A stretch of 31,711 nucleotides of DNA from SpSt-77 sp049972045 (lineage in GTDB: Bacteria > Chloroflexota > Anaerolineae > B4-G1 > DUEL01): positions 1 through 31,711 of the forward strand of contig JBMFKS010000031.1 of NCBI GenBank assembly GCA_049972045.1. Reading direction: 5' to 3'. The notes under the pieces are model-generated. The model was not told where the DNA came from. It worked only from the letters and a program-made list of their open reading frames with translations, and did not search any database. The translations under genes and the position numbers were made by a program. Below, piece after piece: positions 8,354 through 14,680 of this stretch; the stretch's first letter is position 1; the number at the start of each line of letters is the position of its first letter.

Positions 8354-9007
8354 TTATTCCCCTTCATCCACGTCCTGCCGCAGCGCCTCAGGGCGAGCGT
8401 TGGTCATGCTCTGCTGGACGACGGCCTGGACGATGCTGGAGGGGAAGCCCCGTCGGAGGAGGTAGTCGGTCAGCCGGCGGCGGAAGACATCGGGGGGAAG
8501 GCCCTGGAATTTGCGGCGGGCTGTCTCCGCCGCCCGCGCGGCGGCCTCCTCCTCATCGTACTCTGCCAGCACCTCCTCTATGACCGACTCGTCCACCCGC
8601 TTCTGATACAACTCCTGCCGGAGGGCCCTCGCGCCCCGAGGATTGTGCTGGAGGCGGTTCTGGACCCAGTAGCGGGCGAACTCCCGGTCGTCCACCAGGC
8701 CGGTTCGGCGCAGCCGCTCCAGGACCTCCTCCGCCGTCCCGGGATCGTACTGTTCGGCCAGCCGCTCCCGGATTTCCGCCTCACTGCGGGGGCGGTAAGA
8801 GAGGAGGTCCAGTGCCCGGTCGGCGGCCCGTTCGGCGGTGTCCCGCTGCCGGAGACGGGCAATCTCCTCGTCGGAGAGGACCTGCCCCACCCGCAGACGG
8901 GCCGCCTCTATCGCTGCCAGCCCGAAGGCGAAGCGGCCGTCCAGGTAGACGTTGACCCGGTTCCGGTTGCGCTTTTGAACCCGGAGCGCCGTGATTTGCC
9001 CGCCCAT
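8354..9007 (-). CDS. recX: Regulatory protein RecX
   Basis: This 217-residue protein has the helical RecX pattern. RALDLLSYRPRSEAEIRERL opens the first repeat, then come LRRTGLVDDREFARYWVQNR and a C-terminal repeat ending LLRRGFPSSIVQAVV. RecX binds RecA filaments and restrains strand exchange. Its place directly after recA is typical. GAGGG lies 5 nt before the ATG. A long GC hairpin (9024-9061) ends about 16 nt upstream of the start codon, so translation and transcription of recX may depend on read-through from recA, or on a promoter in the 314-bp gap. Confidence 0.93.
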   Translation of the reverse strand: MGGQITALRVQKRNRNRVNVYLDGRFAFGLAAIEAARLRVGQVLSDEEIARLRQRDTAERAADRALDLLSYRPRSEAEIRERLAEQYDPGTAEEVLERLRRTGLVDDREFARYWVQNRLQHNPRGARALRQELYQKRVDESVIEEVLAEYDEEEAAARAAETARRKFQGLPPDVFRRRLTDYLLRRGFPSSIVQAVVQQSMTNARPEALRQDVDEGE

Positions 9008-9023
9008 TGGTCCCTCAAAATAG

Positions 9024-9061
9024 CGCCGCGCGCCGGGGCCTGGAGGCCACGGCGCGCGGCG
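9024..9061 (-). terminator. Strong hairpin between recA and recX, terminator or attenuator
   Basis: CGCCGCGCGCCG and its exact complement form a 12-bp stem. It continues, after one mismatch, into a GGCC/GGCC stem with a 4-nt loop. On the minus strand it is followed by CTATTTTGAGG, a short T-rich stretch that leads straight into the recX ribosome binding site. A partial terminator that lowers recX output relative to recA, as known in E. coli, is the simplest reading. Confidence 0.6.
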
Positions 9062-9127
9062 GATGCCCAGATGGTCCGACCCGAACGGCTTTCCGAATAC
9101 ACCTCAGGTGCGGCGTAGACGCAGCCG

Positions 9128-9143
9128 GAGAACGACCGTTCTC
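9128..9143. promoter_or_regulatory. LexA-like palindrome (GAAC-N4-GTTC)
   Basis: GAGAACG-AC-CGTTCTC is a perfect 7-bp inverted repeat containing GAAC-N4-GTTC, the core of the Gram-positive SOS box (CGAAC-N4-GTTCG). It lies 121 bp upstream of recX and 179 bp downstream of recA. No matching box is seen at the recA promoter. Confidence 0.5.
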
Positions 9144-9321
9144 AACCCGGGGATACGGCAGTATGCAATCCCCCGAGTGTCGTAGCGAACATCGGCATTA
9201 TGTCGGAGAGAGAATATGCTCTGCGTCCATACCGCCACTCACAGGAGTGCCGATGCGGCCCGGAAAATCACCTGTCGGATCGGATGACAGGACCATATGC
9301 CTCGCCGTGGCCCGGCCGGCT

Positions 9322-10350
9322 CTACGCCGGCTCCACGTCTTCGGTGATAAGGGGAGGAGGAGCCTCCATGGCCTTTTCCCGAACCCGTTGCTCCAGTTCG
9401 GCCGTGACCTCCGGGTGGTCCCGCAGGTACTGTTTGGCATTCTCCCGCCCCTGAGCGATGTTCTGTCCCTGGTAACTGTAGAAGGAGCCGCGCTTCTCTA
9501 TCAGGCCGTACTGGACCGCCAGGTCCAGGATGTCCCCCTCCCGACTGATGCCCTTGCCGTAAATGATGTCAAACTCTGCAACCCGGAAGGGGGGCGCAAC
9601 TTTGTTCTTGGTCACGCGCACCCGGGTGCGGCTACCGATAACCTCCCCTTTCTCTTTGATACCGGTTACCCGCCGGACGTCCAGCCGGACGCTGGCGTAG
9701 AACTTCAGGGCCCGGCCGCCGGTGGTCGTCTCCGAACTGCCGAAGACGACGCCGATTTTTTCCCGTAACTGGTTGGTGAAAATCATCGCCGTGTTGGACT
9801 GCTTGATGGCGCCGGAGAGTTTCCGGAGGGCCTGGCTCATCAGCCGGGCCTGGAGGCCGGGGTGGGAATCCCCCATTTCGCCCTCAATCTCGGCGCGAGG
9901 CACCAGCGCAGCCACCGAGTCTATCACGATGACGTCCACCGCACCGCTGCGAACCAGGGTCTCGGCGATTTCCAGCGCCTGCTCGCCCGTATCCGGCTGG
10001 GCGATGTAGAGGTTATCCACGTCCACACCACACGCTTCCGCGTATTCCGGATCCAGAGCATGCTCCATGTCAATGTAAGCCGCCACGCCGCCTCGCTTCT
10101 GGGCCTCGGCGACGATGTGGAGAGCCAGGGTGGTCTTGCCGGCGCCGTCGGGGCCGTAGATTTCGGTGACCCGGCCGCGCGGGATGCCCCCCACGCCCAG
10201 GGCGATGTCCAGGGAGAGCGCTCCGGTAGGGATGACGTCCACGGCCAGTTGGGTGGCCTCGCCCAAACGCATCACCGTCCCTTCGCCAAACCGCTTGGTC
10301 AAAGTTGCCAGAGCCGCTTCCAATGCTTTTTTCCGCCCTTCGTCTTTCAT
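9322..10350 (-). CDS. recA: Recombinase A
   Basis: This 342-residue protein aligns along the whole RecA core. It has Walker A GPDGAGKT (66-73), the YIDMEHALDP segment, Walker B VIVIDSVAALVP, the L1 region EGEMGDSHPGLQARLMSQ, L2 IFTNQLREKIGVVFG and the ETTTGGRALKFYASVRLDVR signature. RecA forms filaments on single-stranded DNA, drives strand exchange and triggers LexA cleavage. Most RecA proteins have GPESSGKT; here the middle is DGA, and the usual FIDAEHALDP reads YIDMEHALDP. Key catalytic Lys and Thr are kept, so it should be active. The RBS is weak (GAAGG). The promoter lies at 10441-10469 and recX follows. Confidence 0.98.
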   Translation of the reverse strand: MKDEGRKKALEAALATLTKRFGEGTVMRLGEATQLAVDVIPTGALSLDIALGVGGIPRGRVTEIYGPDGAGKTTLALHIVAEAQKRGGVAAYIDMEHALDPEYAEACGVDVDNLYIAQPDTGEQALEIAETLVRSGAVDVIVIDSVAALVPRAEIEGEMGDSHPGLQARLMSQALRKLSGAIKQSNTAMIFTNQLREKIGVVFGSSETTTGGRALKFYASVRLDVRRVTGIKEKGEVIGSRTRVRVTKNKVAPPFRVAEFDIIYGKGISREGDILDLAVQYGLIEKRGSFYSYQGQNIAQGRENAKQYLRDHPEVTAELEQRVREKAMEAPPPLITEDVEPA

Positions 10351-10434
10351 CAGACCACCGCCTTCGGGAATTGACCGTCCGCTTTGCTTCGGGCCGGTGA
10401 GGGCAAAGAACCCCTCCCGTTGGAAAACCCGTTT

Positions 10435-10450
10435 GTAATAAGTGTACTAC
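10435..10450. promoter_or_regulatory. Interrupted palindrome over the recA -10 box, possible operator
   Basis: GTAATA-AGTG-TACTAC keeps symmetry at 10 of 16 positions (GTA-n-TA-N4-TA-n-TAC). It spans the recA -10 element, where a repressor would act. It does not match the GAAC-N4-GTTC box near recX. Confidence 0.3.
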
Positions 10451-10469
10451 GAAAGTGGGGAAAAGGCAA
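10441..10469 (-). promoter_or_regulatory. Sigma-70 promoter for recA
   Basis: On the minus strand TTGCCT (10464-10469), a 17-nt spacer and TACACT (10441-10446) lie about 90 nt upstream of the recA start. Its -35 box is 10 bp from the -35 box of the divergent promoter. Confidence 0.7.
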
Positions 10470-10479
10470 ATCCCCCTGT

Positions 10480-10508
10480 TTGCAGAACTGCGTAAAAAAG
10501 GGTATACT
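10480..10508 (+). promoter_or_regulatory. Sigma-70 promoter for the FAD/2Fe-2S fusion gene
   Basis: TTGCAG (10480-10485), a 17-nt spacer and TATACT (10503-10508) lie 32 nt before the ATG. It is divergent from the recA promoter. Confidence 0.8.
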
Positions 10509-10540
10509 CTAACTGGACCATTTTCCGACGGAGGTTTCCA

Positions 10541-12034
10541 ATGGCCCTCTGGGAGACGTACTACACTCCGACTTCCGTAGAGGAGGCATTATCGTTGCTG
10601 GCCGAACACGCTCCTCGGGCCCGTCTGATCGCCGGCGGGACCGATCTGTTGCTGGAACTGGAGCGCGGGATGCGGGAGGCGCCCGTCCTCATAGACATCA
10701 GCCGGGTGCCGGGACTGGACGGCATTGCGCTGGACGGGGAGACCCTCCGCTTGGGCCCGCTGGTCACCCATAACCGGCTGGTGGCCTCAGCGACGGTTCG
10801 GGAGCGGGCCTTCCCTCTGGCCCAGGCGGCCTGGAGCGTGGGCGCGCCGGCCATTCGCAATCGGGGCACCCTGGGCGGCAATCTCATTACCGCCTCCCCG
10901 GCTAACGACACCATCCCTCCGCTGATGGCAATGGGCGCCACGTTCGTCCTCCGCTCGGTGCGCGGAGAGCGACAGGTCCCCATCCGGGAGTTCTACCGGG
11001 GAGTGCGGCAGGTGGACCTGGCCCCCGACGAGATGTTGACCGAAATCCGGGTGCCGACAGCGGCCCCGGGCGAGCGGGGTATCTTTGTGAAGTTAAGCCT
11101 GCGCCAGGCGCTGGCGGTCTCCGTCGTCAACGCGGCGGTTGCGGTGCGGTTAGAGAAGGGAGTGGTCACCCGGGCGCGGGTGGCGCTGGGGAGCGTGGCC
11201 CCCACCGTCATCCGGGCCTGCGAGGCCGAGGGCGTGTTGGTGGGCGGCCCTCTGACAGAGGACCGCATCGCCGAGGCTTCCGACCTGGCCGCGCGCGCCG
11301 CCGTCCCTATAGACGACATCCGCGCCGGGGCGGAGTACCGCCGGGAGATGGTGCGCGTGCTGGTCCGGCGCGCGCTGGCCGCGCTGGCGGAGGGGCGGGA
11401 GCGGGAGGGCTTTCCGGCCCAGCCCCCGCTCCTCTGGGGCCGCAGCGACGGCCGCTTCCCCCGCATGGCCGGCCGAACCGCTCGCCACACCGTCGGCGGC
11501 AACGAGCCCATAGAGTGTACCGTCAACGGGCAGAACCACGTCGTCCGGGGAGCCAACGGCAAGACCCTCCTGCGGATGCTGCGGGAAGACCTGGGACTGA
11601 CCGGCACCAAAGAGGGATGCGGCGAGGGCGAGTGCGGCGCCTGCACCGTCTGGCTGGATGGCGTCGCCGTCCTCTCCTGCCTGGTCCCGGCCCCGCGCGC
11701 CCACGGCGCCCAGATCGTCACCGTGGAAGGACTGGCCCGGGGCGAGGAACTCCATCCCCTCCAGCAGGCCTTCATCCAGGAGGGAGCGGTCCAGTGCGGT
11801 TACTGTACGCCCGGATTCCTGATGAGCGGGGCGAAACTGCTGGAAGAATTGCCCAACCCGTCCCGGGAGCAAATTCTCTACGGTATCGCCGGGAACCTCT
11901 GCCGCTGTACCGGCTATTATAAGATTGTGCAGGCGATAGAACGGGCCGCCGCGATGGGAAACCCCGAAGGACACGAAGGAGCACAAATTAATTTTATCGT
12001 CAAAACTTTGTGTTCTTCGTGTCTTTTGTGGTGA
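10541..12034 (+). CDS. Fused FAD-binding (CoxM/XdhB-like) and 2Fe-2S (CoxS/XdhC-like) subunit of a molybdenum hydroxylase
   Basis: This 497-residue protein joins two subunits of the xanthine dehydrogenase/CO dehydrogenase family. Residues 1-290 are the FAD subunit, with AGGTDLL (31-37) and GTLGGNL (109-115) cradling FAD. Residues 320-472 are the iron-sulfur subunit: C360, C365, C368 and C380 for one 2Fe-2S cluster, and C419, C422, C454 and C456 for the other. Together they pass electrons from a molybdopterin subunit to FAD. That large subunit is not next to this gene; what follows is a pseudogene. GGAGG sits 6 nt before the ATG. The last 24 or so residues (from GNPEGHEG) are read out of a family 1 repeat and replace a normal C-terminus. 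Confidence 0.92.
   Translation: MALWETYYTPTSVEEALSLLAEHAPRARLIAGGTDLLLELERGMREAPVLIDISRVPGLDGIALDGETLRLGPLVTHNRLVASATVRERAFPLAQAAWSVGAPAIRNRGTLGGNLITASPANDTIPPLMAMGATFVLRSVRGERQVPIREFYRGVRQVDLAPDEMLTEIRVPTAAPGERGIFVKLSLRQALAVSVVNAAVAVRLEKGVVTRARVALGSVAPTVIRACEAEGVLVGGPLTEDRIAEASDLAARAAVPIDDIRAGAEYRREMVRVLVRRALAALAEGREREGFPAQPPLLWGRSDGRFPRMAGRTARHTVGGNEPIECTVNGQNHVVRGANGKTLLRMLREDLGLTGTKEGCGEGECGACTVWLDGVAVLSCLVPAPRAHGAQIVTVEGLARGEELHPLQQAFIQEGAVQCGYCTPGFLMSGAKLLEELPNPSREQILYGIAGNLCRCTGYYKIVQAIERAAAMGNPEGHEGAQINFIVKTLCSSCLLW
11962..12033. repeat. Family 1 repeat, copy B: inverted repeat with 9-bp units
   Basis: The left arm (11962-11987) and right arm (12007-12033) are imperfect inverse complements built from CACGAAGNA-like 9-bp units. 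The 19-nt AT-rich loop contains ATTAATTTTATC. The repeat encodes the end of the FAD/2Fe-2S fusion protein. It stops where the 5'-truncated dehydratase homology begins. Confidence 0.75.
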
Positions 12035-12039
12035 AAAAA

Positions 12040-12354
12040 CGGGGGCTGCTGGGGACGATGCCCTCGGACGCCGACTTCGCCTCGGCGGAGGTAGGGCCGT
12101 GGTGCCGCAAGTACCTGGCCCCGGCGGCCCCCTTCCCGCCGGAGCACCGCCAGCGCATGCTACGGCTCATAGAGGCGATGACGCTGGGCTCGCTGGCGGT
12201 GGGGTATCTGGTGGAGTCCATGCAGGGGGCGGGCTCCCCTCAGACCCAGCGCATCGTCATCCAGCGATATGCAGACCTGGAGGGGAAGAAGGCACTGGCC
12301 CGCCGCCTCCGCGGGATAGACCCGGATGCTTGGCGGCCGGAGGAGCGTATTTGA
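12040..12354 (+). pseudogene. 5'-truncated remnant of a 4-hydroxybutyryl-CoA dehydratase/HpaB-type gene
   Basis: About 100 residues remain. GLLGTMPSDADF matches the dehydratase segment usually reading VTMPSEKDF. YLVESMQGAGSPQTQRIVIQ matches the highly recognisable YxTESMHGAGSPQAQRIMI block, and the remnant ends in ALARRLRGI. This is the C-terminus of 4-hydroxybutyryl-CoA dehydratase/vinylacetyl-CoA isomerase or a close relative. The intact enzyme is about 480-500 residues and holds FAD and a [4Fe-4S] cluster whose ligands lie upstream, so this piece cannot be active. Homology starts immediately after repeat copy B. No RBS precedes the ATG at 12058. The TGA stop overlaps the -35 box of the next promoter. 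Confidence 0.85.
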
Positions 12355-12378
12355 CGTTTTACAGAATCGTGGTATACT
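12351..12378 (+). promoter_or_regulatory. Sigma-70 promoter for the cold shock gene leader
   Basis: TTGACG (12351-12356), a 16-nt spacer and TATACT (12373-12378). The start codon of the cold shock gene is 140 nt downstream, which leaves a leader of about 130 nt with a terminator hairpin in it. Confidence 0.75.
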
Positions 12379-12420
12379 GTTTTTGTGCAGGGCGAAGTAA
12401 GTTCTGGTTCCGTCCGAAGA

Positions 12421-12456
12421 GACCACCCAGGCTTGCGGAGGCCGGGTGGTCTTTTT
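12421..12456 (+). terminator. Rho-independent terminator in the cold shock leader (attenuator or small RNA end)
   Basis: GACCACCC (12421-12428) pairs perfectly with GGGTGGTC (12444-12451). AGGC/GGCC-type pairing extends the stem inward, and five T residues follow. It sits between the promoter at 12351-12378 and the cold shock RBS, so a transcript starting there would end after about 70 nt unless read through. Confidence 0.75.
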
Positions 12457-12518
12457 GGTATGGAGCGGACCCTTCGCCAGGTATCTGTCCGTTTCACAAT
12501 CAGAAGGAGGTAGAAGAC

Positions 12519-12728
12519 GTGAGCAGTAAAGTGACCGGAACCGTTAAATGGTTCAACGATGCCAAGGGATACGGCTTCATCTCTCAGGATGGGGGCGAGG
12601 ACGTCTTCGTCCACTACACCGCCATCCAGGGGGATGGGTTCCGCACGCTGCGCGAAGGCCAGCGGGTGGAATTCGCCGTAGAGAAAGGCCCCAAGGGACT
12701 GCACGCCACTCAGGTGCGCGTCCTTTAG
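12519..12728 (+). CDS. Cold shock domain protein (CspA family)
   Basis: This 69-residue protein is the normal length for a single cold shock domain. It reads GTVKWFNDAKGYGFISQDG, with RNP1 at KGYGFI (16-21) and RNP2 at VFVHY (29-33), and ends in the usual basic strand GLHATQVRVL. It binds single-stranded RNA and melts RNA structure in the cytoplasm. The start is GTG at 12519, set by AAGGAGG 8 nt upstream; no ATG fits. A promoter and a leader terminator precede it, which suggests attenuation control. The RRM protein follows after 39 nt, so the two RNA chaperone-like genes probably share a transcript that ends at 13091-13128. Confidence 0.97.
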   Translation: MSSKVTGTVKWFNDAKGYGFISQDGGEDVFVHYTAIQGDGFRTLREGQRVEFAVEKGPKGLHATQVRVL

Positions 12729-12767
12729 GCCAATGCACTCAGCGGCCCTGAGGCCGCAGGAGGAGAG

Positions 12768-13064
12768 ATGTCTACCAGGCTGTATGTCGGAAATCTCAGT
12801 TACGCCACGACCGAGACCACGCTCTCTGAGATCTTTCAGACCGTGGGAAAGGTCATTTCGGTCAGCATTGTCACGGACCGGATGACCGGGCAGTCCCGGG
12901 GCTTCGGCTTCGTGGAGATGGCCGATTACCAGGCGGCTCAGAACGCCATTAACCAGTTGAATGGTCGGATGGTGGACGGGCGGTCCATTCGGGTTGCCGA
13001 AGCGCGCCCCCAGGAAGCCCGGGAGCCGCGAGGAGAACGGCGCCGGGAACGGCGACGCTATTAA
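12768..13064 (+). CDS. RRM-type RNA-binding protein
   Basis: This 98-residue protein carries a single RNA recognition motif: RNP2 LYVGNL (5-10) and RNP1 RGFGFVEM (about 44-51). It has a short Arg/Glu-rich tail ending REPRGERRRERRRY in place of the Gly-rich tail of the cyanobacterial Rbp proteins. Family members bind single-stranded RNA and often respond to cold. An AGGAGAG site precedes the ATG. It follows the cold shock gene and is closed by a strong terminator, which fits a small cold-response RNA-binding operon. Confidence 0.95.
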   Translation: MSTRLYVGNLSYATTETTLSEIFQTVGKVISVSIVTDRMTGQSRGFGFVEMADYQAAQNAINQLNGRMVDGRSIRVAEARPQEAREPRGERRRERRRY

Positions 13065-13090
13065 ACTGACCCCTCTTCCGACGAAACCCC

Positions 13091-13128
13091 AAACCGCATG
13101 GCCCTTCCGCAGGCCATGCGGTTTTTTT
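13091..13128 (+). terminator. Rho-independent terminator after the RRM gene
   Basis: A perfect 13-bp stem (AAACCGCATGGCC with GGCCATGCGGTTT) around an 8-nt loop runs into seven T residues. This is the strongest terminator in the window. Confidence 0.95.
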
Positions 13129-13264
13129 CATGTCAGGACTTGCGCAGTTCACTCGTGAGACGGGCGCTTCAGCCTGTCCGAATGGCCTGAAAAGGCCGCC
13201 CTCCAGGTACGGGCGCAACTCCCGTTAACGCTTCTTCTGCTGGAAAACCTGTCAATTCTTACAG

Positions 13265-13293
13265 TAGACAACCGCACGACTTTCTGATAAAAT
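13265..13293 (+). promoter_or_regulatory. Promoter for the hypothetical membrane protein
   Basis: TAGACA (13265-13270), a 17-nt spacer and TAAAAT (13288-13293), about 118 nt before the start codon. Confidence 0.65.
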
Positions 13294-13410
13294 AAAGGCA
13301 ACGGTCTAATATGCCAACGGCCGCTGGCGGCCCTATCAGCCCCCGGCCTGCCCTCCCCCCAGACCATGCTGGCCCCGAGTGGGAGGGTTTGAAGAATAAG
13401 TGAGTTAAGG

Positions 13411-14256
13411 ATGAAACGAGCCCATTCCATTCTCACCGTGCTGGCCCTTCTGGCCTCGCTTCCCTATCTTATCCTCAGCGCCGCAGGATTGCTGGGCTGG
13501 GCTGTGGGGCCCCGATTCTTCCAGTGGCTCGCCGGCCTTCCAACTCCTCTCCTGGCAAGCCTGCTCGCCCCCCAGTTCCTTGCCGCGCTGCTGTTCAGCC
13601 AGATGGAACGATACCTGGCACTCAGCCTGATCGCCCTGGGACTGGGGCTGGTCGCGCTGATCGGGTTGGTCAGGGTAGAGCGGCGCTCGGCACCCCACCG
13701 CGTCCGCTTCTGGGCCCTGGTCCTGGCCCTGGGGACAGTCGTCGCCCTGCCCTTTCTGGTTCCCTATGAACCCGCTGTCCGGGCCGCGCCAGGGTGGACG
13801 CTCCGGATGGTGGAGCCTCCCGGCGTTTTGGACGGATTCGTCCGCGCCTGCCAGACCGCTGCGGAGGTGCGGGGCGAATGCCAGTATGAACCCCTGGGCT
13901 GGGCGGATGAGGAAACCCTGGTATACCGGAAGTGGTGCGGGGGACGGTTTCAGGTGGATGTGGCGAACGCCCGCAGCGAGTGGGACCCCGGCACACCCGG
14001 TCCCCTGCTGGCCTATTCAGTCGCGACGGGCCGAGTTGCGCCATTTGCAGGAGACCTCGCATCTCTCTACCACCGGACCTGCAACCCCAGCCAATGCGTG
14101 ACGCCGGGATTGACTGCACAGGCAGGCTTCCCGCCACCAGGCTATTTTTCTGGCTACTTCGGGGACCCGCTCCTTTCCCCCGACGGCCACAGGGTCGCCT
14201 TCACGGCCCAACACATCTACGGGCCGGAGGACCTGCTGATACTGGATGGACCGTAG
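13411..14256 (+). CDS. Hypothetical membrane protein with a C-terminal TolB/PD40-like motif
   Basis: I do not recognise this 281-residue protein as a named family. The first 120 residues hold three hydrophobic segments (about 8-30, 45-62 and 68-85) and a fourth near 100-117. The remaining 160 residues are soluble and probably extracytoplasmic. They contain five Cys and the string PLLSPDGHRVAFTA, which looks like one blade of a TolB/WD40-type beta-propeller. A single blade is not a propeller, so the protein may be the truncated start of a longer one, or a lineage-specific exported protein. The start follows GTTAAGG, a weak site. It has its own promoter at 13265-13293. Confidence 0.7.
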   Translation: MKRAHSILTVLALLASLPYLILSAAGLLGWAVGPRFFQWLAGLPTPLLASLLAPQFLAALLFSQMERYLALSLIALGLGLVALIGLVRVERRSAPHRVRFWALVLALGTVVALPFLVPYEPAVRAAPGWTLRMVEPPGVLDGFVRACQTAAEVRGECQYEPLGWADEETLVYRKWCGGRFQVDVANARSEWDPGTPGPLLAYSVATGRVAPFAGDLASLYHRTCNPSQCVTPGLTAQAGFPPPGYFSGYFGDPLLSPDGHRVAFTAQHIYGPEDLLILDGP

Positions 14257-14354
14257 TGGAAGATTCTCTCCCCCCTTACCCCCGGACAAGAGACTCCTGT
14301 CCTTCCCTCCTCTGGCCGCCTGACAGGGTGCTGAACGGTTACCTTCCCAGGTGT

Positions 14355-14382
14355 TTGCCTTCCCTCCCAGTTCAGTTATAAT
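14355..14382 (+). promoter_or_regulatory. Promoter for the zinc-ribbon/GNAT/HerA gene run
   Basis: TTGCCT (14355-14360), a 16-nt spacer and a perfect TATAAT (14377-14382), about 45 nt before the zinc-ribbon gene. Confidence 0.7.
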
Positions 14383-14427
14383 GGGAATCGCTGAACATTC
14401 CATTTCCCCACCCCCGGGAAGGTGATG

Positions 14428-14673
14428 ATGCGAGGCGTTCGCTGTCAGCGATGCGGCCATATGTTTTCCCTATCCGTGGACCAGATCGGGGCGGCGCTGG
14501 ACCAACTGGCCGAAAAGGGCGAGAGCCACTACGGCGTGGAGTGCCCGCGCTGCCGCCGTCTGGTGAAGGTACCCCGTGGCGACCTGGAGCGAATGCGGCC
14601 ACGCCCGGTGGAGTCCGGCGCGGCGGCGGAGGCGACACCGACACCTCCCGCTCCCACCGAGGCGCCGGAATAG
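14428..14673 (+). CDS. Small zinc-ribbon protein
   Basis: This is an 81-residue protein. CQRC near the N-terminus and CPRC about 30 residues later form a two-knuckle zinc ribbon separated by an acidic helix (LSVDQIGAALDQLAEKGE). The tail is rich in Ala, Thr, Pro and Glu. Such ribbons bind nucleic acid or protein, and no specific role is evident. GTG ATG ATG codons are adjacent; the third (14428) is 5 nt from GGAAGG and is preferred. It lies 7 nt upstream of the GNAT gene, so the two are almost certainly cotranscribed. Confidence 0.8.
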   Translation: MRGVRCQRCGHMFSLSVDQIGAALDQLAEKGESHYGVECPRCRRLVKVPRGDLERMRPRPVESGAAAEATPTPPAPTEAPE

Positions 14674-14680
14674 CTACGGG

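Larger units (their letters stand above)
9008..9321. other. recA-recX intergenic region (314 bp)
   Basis: This gap holds no convincing gene. It contains the hairpin at 9024-9061, the LexA-like palindrome at 9128-9143, and a small GCCGGC inverted repeat at 9315-9331 that overlaps the recA stop. I see no well-scored -35/-10 pair for recX. Confidence 0.7.
13065..13410. other. Intergenic region (346 bp) with terminator, promoter and leader
   Basis: It contains the terminator of the RRM gene (13091-13128) and a promoter at 13265-13293. A leader of about 110 nt follows, with small GC-rich inverted repeats (GGCCGCTGGCGGCC near 13320). I see no gene or RNA family between 13130 and 13260. Confidence 0.6.

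Noticed and set aside
12040..12354. A functional small gene at 12058
   Set aside because: It matches only the C-terminus of a dehydratase of nearly 500 residues, lacks the cofactor ligands, has no RBS and begins at a repeat boundary.
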